Source: Mesostigma viride (taxonomy: Eukaryota > Streptophyta > Mesostigmatophyceae > Mesostigmatales > Mesostigmataceae). From it: DNA of 64,000 nt. Position numbers and translations under genes: made by a program. Below the pieces are notes generated by a model, which was not told the DNA's origin, did not search any database, and worked only from the letters and a program-made list of their open reading frames with translations. The DNA lies in the NCBI GenBank assembly GCA_009746045.1, contig RPFO01000412.1, forward strand, positions 804,662 through 868,661, in the 5' to 3' direction. This document shows positions 61,488-64,000 of the stretch, in pieces (the first letter of the stretch is position 1; each line of letters starts with the position of its first letter).

Positions 61488-64000
61488 TTAATGCTTGGCC
61501 TCTTTTCCAGCCGCCTTGTATCCATTCGCCGCATGCCCGTTGCCCCTCACCTCCACGTTGACAACGGCGCCATGGCCCGAGTCCTCTGACTCAGACGAAG
61601 GGGACCCGCCTGCCTCTCTTATTCCCCGCTGCGCCCCCCCCTTCCCATTCGCTATCTTTTCCCCCGACAAGGATTGAGAGGGCGCAGGGGCGACATACGC
61701 CACATCGCGGCGCAGCCCTCTTGTGCGCTGGTGCTCCTTGACCTTGTCCCTCACCACCGAGAGGAACAACTCCTCGGTGAGCGTGGGAGGGTTGCCCTCC
61801 GCCTCGTCATCCACCCCCATGACGCCATACACCGCGCCCTGCAGGCCCGCCATCAGCTTGGCGAGCGACCGACCCGAGAAGCCTTCGGTGAGTGTCGCGG
61901 CCTCCTCCAGCGCCCCATCCGAGATGTCCACCACCGCGAGGGGGGGGCCGCGCCGACCGTGCCACCCCCATACTACCGACCAGAGCCTGGCCAGCCACCC
62001 GCGCGAGGCAGGCCTTGTCCCCGGCTTGCCACTCCCGCTACCGTTACTTGCGGCTGCACTCGCTACCCCTTTGCCCCCTGACTTGGCCGCTCTTTTCGCA
62101 TCCTTGCCACAAGCGGTGTTCTTGGGGCCACCCCCGGCGTCCACGCCACCCCCACGCTTGCTGTTTGCGACCACGGATGCCGTCTCACCCACAGTGCTCA
62201 CCGATGGGATGTATTTGTCCAGGTACATGCGCAGCATGCGCGCACGCTCACTGTGTCGGGGGAGACCGAACTCGATCCACTCATCCACTCGATCCATGAC
62301 CGCCGAGTCCAAGTCCTCTGGTCGGTTGCTCGCCAATACCACCATGAACGCATGCTCTTGCCCGCCCGTCCGGTGAAGCACCGCGTTGATGGCAGACCGC
62401 AGGTTCTCACCCATGCCCCCGCCCCCTGCCGCCCCACCTCCCGGCGCCTCCTCCCCCGCCGCCACGACCGCCGCCTGTGCGCCATGCCCCGACCGCTGCC
62501 GCAGGAACGCGTCCGCCTCGTCTATAAATAGCAGCAGGCCTTTGCGCCGACTATGCGCGGCCCAGTCAAACACGCGGTGAAGTTCTGACACTGCGGCCGC
62601 CCCCAACGACACCACATCACCCCCGCTCATGATCGCATAGTCGAGGCCACACCCACGCGCGAGTCGCTCCGCGGCCATGGTCTTGCCGGTACCTGGTGGC
62701 CCGTAGAAGAGGAGGTTTCGGAAGGGGGCGCCATACCGCCGGCTGTTGGAGACGGTGCGGAGGCAGAAGTCGAGGCGGGCGCGCAGCGAGGGGTGCAGGA
62801 CGACGTCATCGAATATCTCCTCGTACAAGCCCAAGTCCCCTTGCCCACCGCCACCCTCTAGTAACGATGCATCTCTGTCATTCTCCAAGGAGGAGGAAGC
62901 AGAAGAAGAATCGTGAGCTTCCTTGTGCGCGCCGCCCACCGCGTCCCCTCTCCCTCCCACCTTGTCCCCCACAAGACCATTACCCATCCCCTGCTTCCCC
63001 TTTCGCTGGCCCCGTTGCGCCGCTCCCAGCCGCTTCTTGCGAGGTCGTCCGCCCTTCCCCCACAACGCGTCCCACCACGCAAGCACCCCCGCGCCCACGC
63101 CCGTGCGCACCGACGAGTCCCGCACCAGCACCGGCTGCATGGCCAATGCGTGCCGCACCCACCACCCGCCCACCGCGACCCCTTCCCTTGCCAAAAAGAA
63201 CGCAGCCATGCACGCAGCAAGACCCCCCACAATCAGCCCTAGCCAGTGGGGGTTGTTCAGCAGAGCATGCGCGCCCGCCCCCAGCTGCGTGAATACATTC
63301 AAAATCGCGTCCTGGACCATCCTCGACCTTGCCACTGCTGCCGCCGCCGCCTCCCTCGCCCTGATGTCCTCCGTCGCCTTAAACTCCTCCACCCGCCCCC
63401 TGGCCTCCGCCTCCACGCGCTCCCTCACCGTCTCCTTCTCCATCTCTGCACGCCTCAGCTCCGCGCGTACCCGCATCCTCTCCCTCTCTGCCTCCGCCGC
63501 CAGCTGTGCCTGCAGCGCCCGTTCTGTTCGCCACGCCTCCGCCCTTCGACCCTCCCTCTCGCTCTCCTCCTTAAGCCTGGCCTCCGCCACCAATCGCTGC
63601 ATCGCCAGCTCACCCTCAAACCGCGCCAGCTGCCACTCACAGGCACGCTCGACCGAGCAGGGACCCCCGAAATAGGTCACCGAGAGCACGGGGGAAGGGA
63701 GCAGGTTGGCATTGCCTGCAGCATCCTCCACAGTGCCTGCGGTGACGGAGAGTAGTGCCGCGCCCACACCGCCAGGTGTCACCGTGGCGACGTACGCGAC
63801 CGCCTCTGTGTCGTCCTGCTCCGTCGCCAGCACATCATCATAACCACCATAACCATCGCTGTCGGTAACTGCATGCTCCCAAACATCGCCGAAACCAGAA
63901 GCGGCTCTCCCCCCTGCATGCCTTGCCGGCCGCGAATGCCCGTCCCCCCCGCCCCTCGTGAGCGTGACGGGTGTCAGCTCGCCCAGCACCCCGCCCGCGC
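61488..64000 (-). CDS. ATAD3: ATAD3-type mitochondrial AAA ATPase with N-terminal Ig-like segment (5'-partial)
   Basis: One intron-free frame runs from the window edge to TAA 61488-61490; the first Met-like codon inside (63989) is GTG, so the start lies beyond the edge. Counted from 63989: ~40-108 an Ig-like segment (VAYVATVTPGGVGAALLSVT, DAAGN, VLSVTY); ~115-235 a long charged coiled coil (RAELRRAEMEKETVRERVEA); ~248-268 a membrane segment (WLGLIVGGLAACMAAFFLA); ~395-560 the AAA module: Walker A GPPGTGKT (~430), Walker B LLFIDEADAFLRQR (~487), sensor VVLASNRPEDLDSAVMDR and WIEFGLP; then a Ser/Gly-rich insertion ~590-660 and a helical tail EAATLTEGFSGRSLAKLMAG. LLFIDEADAFLR and coiled coil-TM-AAA are hallmarks of ATAD3, an inner-membrane protein linked to nucleoid and lipid organisation. 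A DAAGN Ig-like domain is not part of known ATAD3. The catalytic residues appear intact. Confidence 0.88.
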   Translation of the reverse strand, partial: AGGVLGELTPVTLTRGGGDGHSRPARHAGGRAASGFGDVWEHAVTDSDGYGGYDDVLATEQDDTEAVAYVATVTPGGVGAALLSVTAGTVEDAAGNANLLPSPVLSVTYFGGPCSVERACEWQLARFEGELAMQRLVAEARLKEESEREGRRAEAWRTERALQAQLAAEAERERMRVRAELRRAEMEKETVRERVEAEARGRVEEFKATEDIRAREAAAAAVARSRMVQDAILNVFTQLGAGAHALLNNPHWLGLIVGGLAACMAAFFLAREGVAVGGWWVRHALAMQPVLVRDSSVRTGVGAGVLAWWDALWGKGGRPRKKRLGAAQRGQRKGKQGMGNGLVGDKVGGRGDAVGGAHKEAHDSSSASSSLENDRDASLLEGGGGQGDLGLYEEIFDDVVLHPSLRARLDFCLRTVSNSRRYGAPFRNLLFYGPPGTGKTMAAERLARGCGLDYAIMSGGDVVSLGAAAVSELHRVFDWAAHSRRKGLLLFIDEADAFLRQRSGHGAQAAVVAAGEEAPGGGAAGGGGMGENLRSAINAVLHRTGGQEHAFMVVLASNRPEDLDSAVMDRVDEWIEFGLPRHSERARMLRMYLDKYIPSVSTVGETASVVANSKRGGGVDAGGGPKNTACGKDAKRAAKSGGKGVASAAASNGSGSGKPGTRPASRGWLARLWSVVWGWHGRRGPPLAVVDISDGALEEAATLTEGFSGRSLAKLMAGLQGAVYGVMGVDDEAEGNPPTLTEELFLSVVRDKVKEHQRTRGLRRDVAYVAPAPSQSLSGEKIANGKGGAQRGIREAGGSPSSESEDSGHGAVVNVEVRGNGHAANGYKAAGKEAKH

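Noticed and set aside
62627-63755. Several plus-strand frames of 90-250 codons
   Set aside because: Antisense shadows of the GC-rich ATAD3-like gene.

Overview
The window is nuclear DNA from a eukaryote. Host genes have GT-AG introns, there are LTR, tyrosine-recombinase and non-LTR retroelements, and long tandem arrays sit inside introns. METTL16/FIO1, a plant-type WS/DGAT acyltransferase, an ATAD3 ATPase, a chromovirus and a PAT/Ngaro-like element together suggest a GC-rich, repeat-laden alga, most likely of the green lineage. The species cannot be fixed from the sequence.

Layout. (1) About 1-12.5 kb holds the 3' part of a METTL16-like U6 snRNA methyltransferase gene on the + strand. Seven exons add up in phase to a stop at 12454. 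Its introns are packed with a 27-bp minisatellite, hexanucleotide, CT, 81-bp and 46-bp arrays, a 1.04-kb near-palindrome and a foldback MITE. (2) 13.3-38.9 kb is a nest of mobile elements. A repeat I call the TTAA/GGGGAC family (minus copy, 13620-14314 plus 37702-38893) was split by a gypsy chromovirus (14315-37701, minus, 570-bp LTRs, CCTAT target duplication). That element was in turn hit by a tyrosine-recombinase retrotransposon between protease and RT (21220-26546, plus) and by a Copia-like element in its leader (29697-37003, plus, GCGAC target duplication). (3) 38.9-51.9 kb is more repeats: LINE fragments, two more copies of the TTAA/GGGGAC family (one with a PHD-finger ORF and a TTAA-flanked piggyBac-like MITE), gypsy remnants, an unidentified Cys-rich ORF and a large GCATGC-containing minisatellite. 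(4) 52.5-57.3 kb is a five-exon WS/DGAT gene, with about 100 copies of CCCTCCAT in one intron. (5) 58-60.7 kb is decayed LINE sequence, one piece carrying a SINE-like insertion. (6) 61.5-64 kb (minus) is an intronless ATAD3-type AAA ATPase running off the window edge, with an unexpected Ig-like segment at its N-terminal side.

The host genes show no common pathway: RNA m6A methylation, neutral-lipid or wax ester synthesis, and mitochondrial membrane ATPase. The retroelements hold the most unusual biology: a Copia-like pol with a protease-like domain between integrase and RT, a tyrosine-recombinase polyprotein with a 2A-like motif between RNase H and recombinase, and a chromovirus with a stand-alone hybrid-binding-domain ORF upstream of gag.
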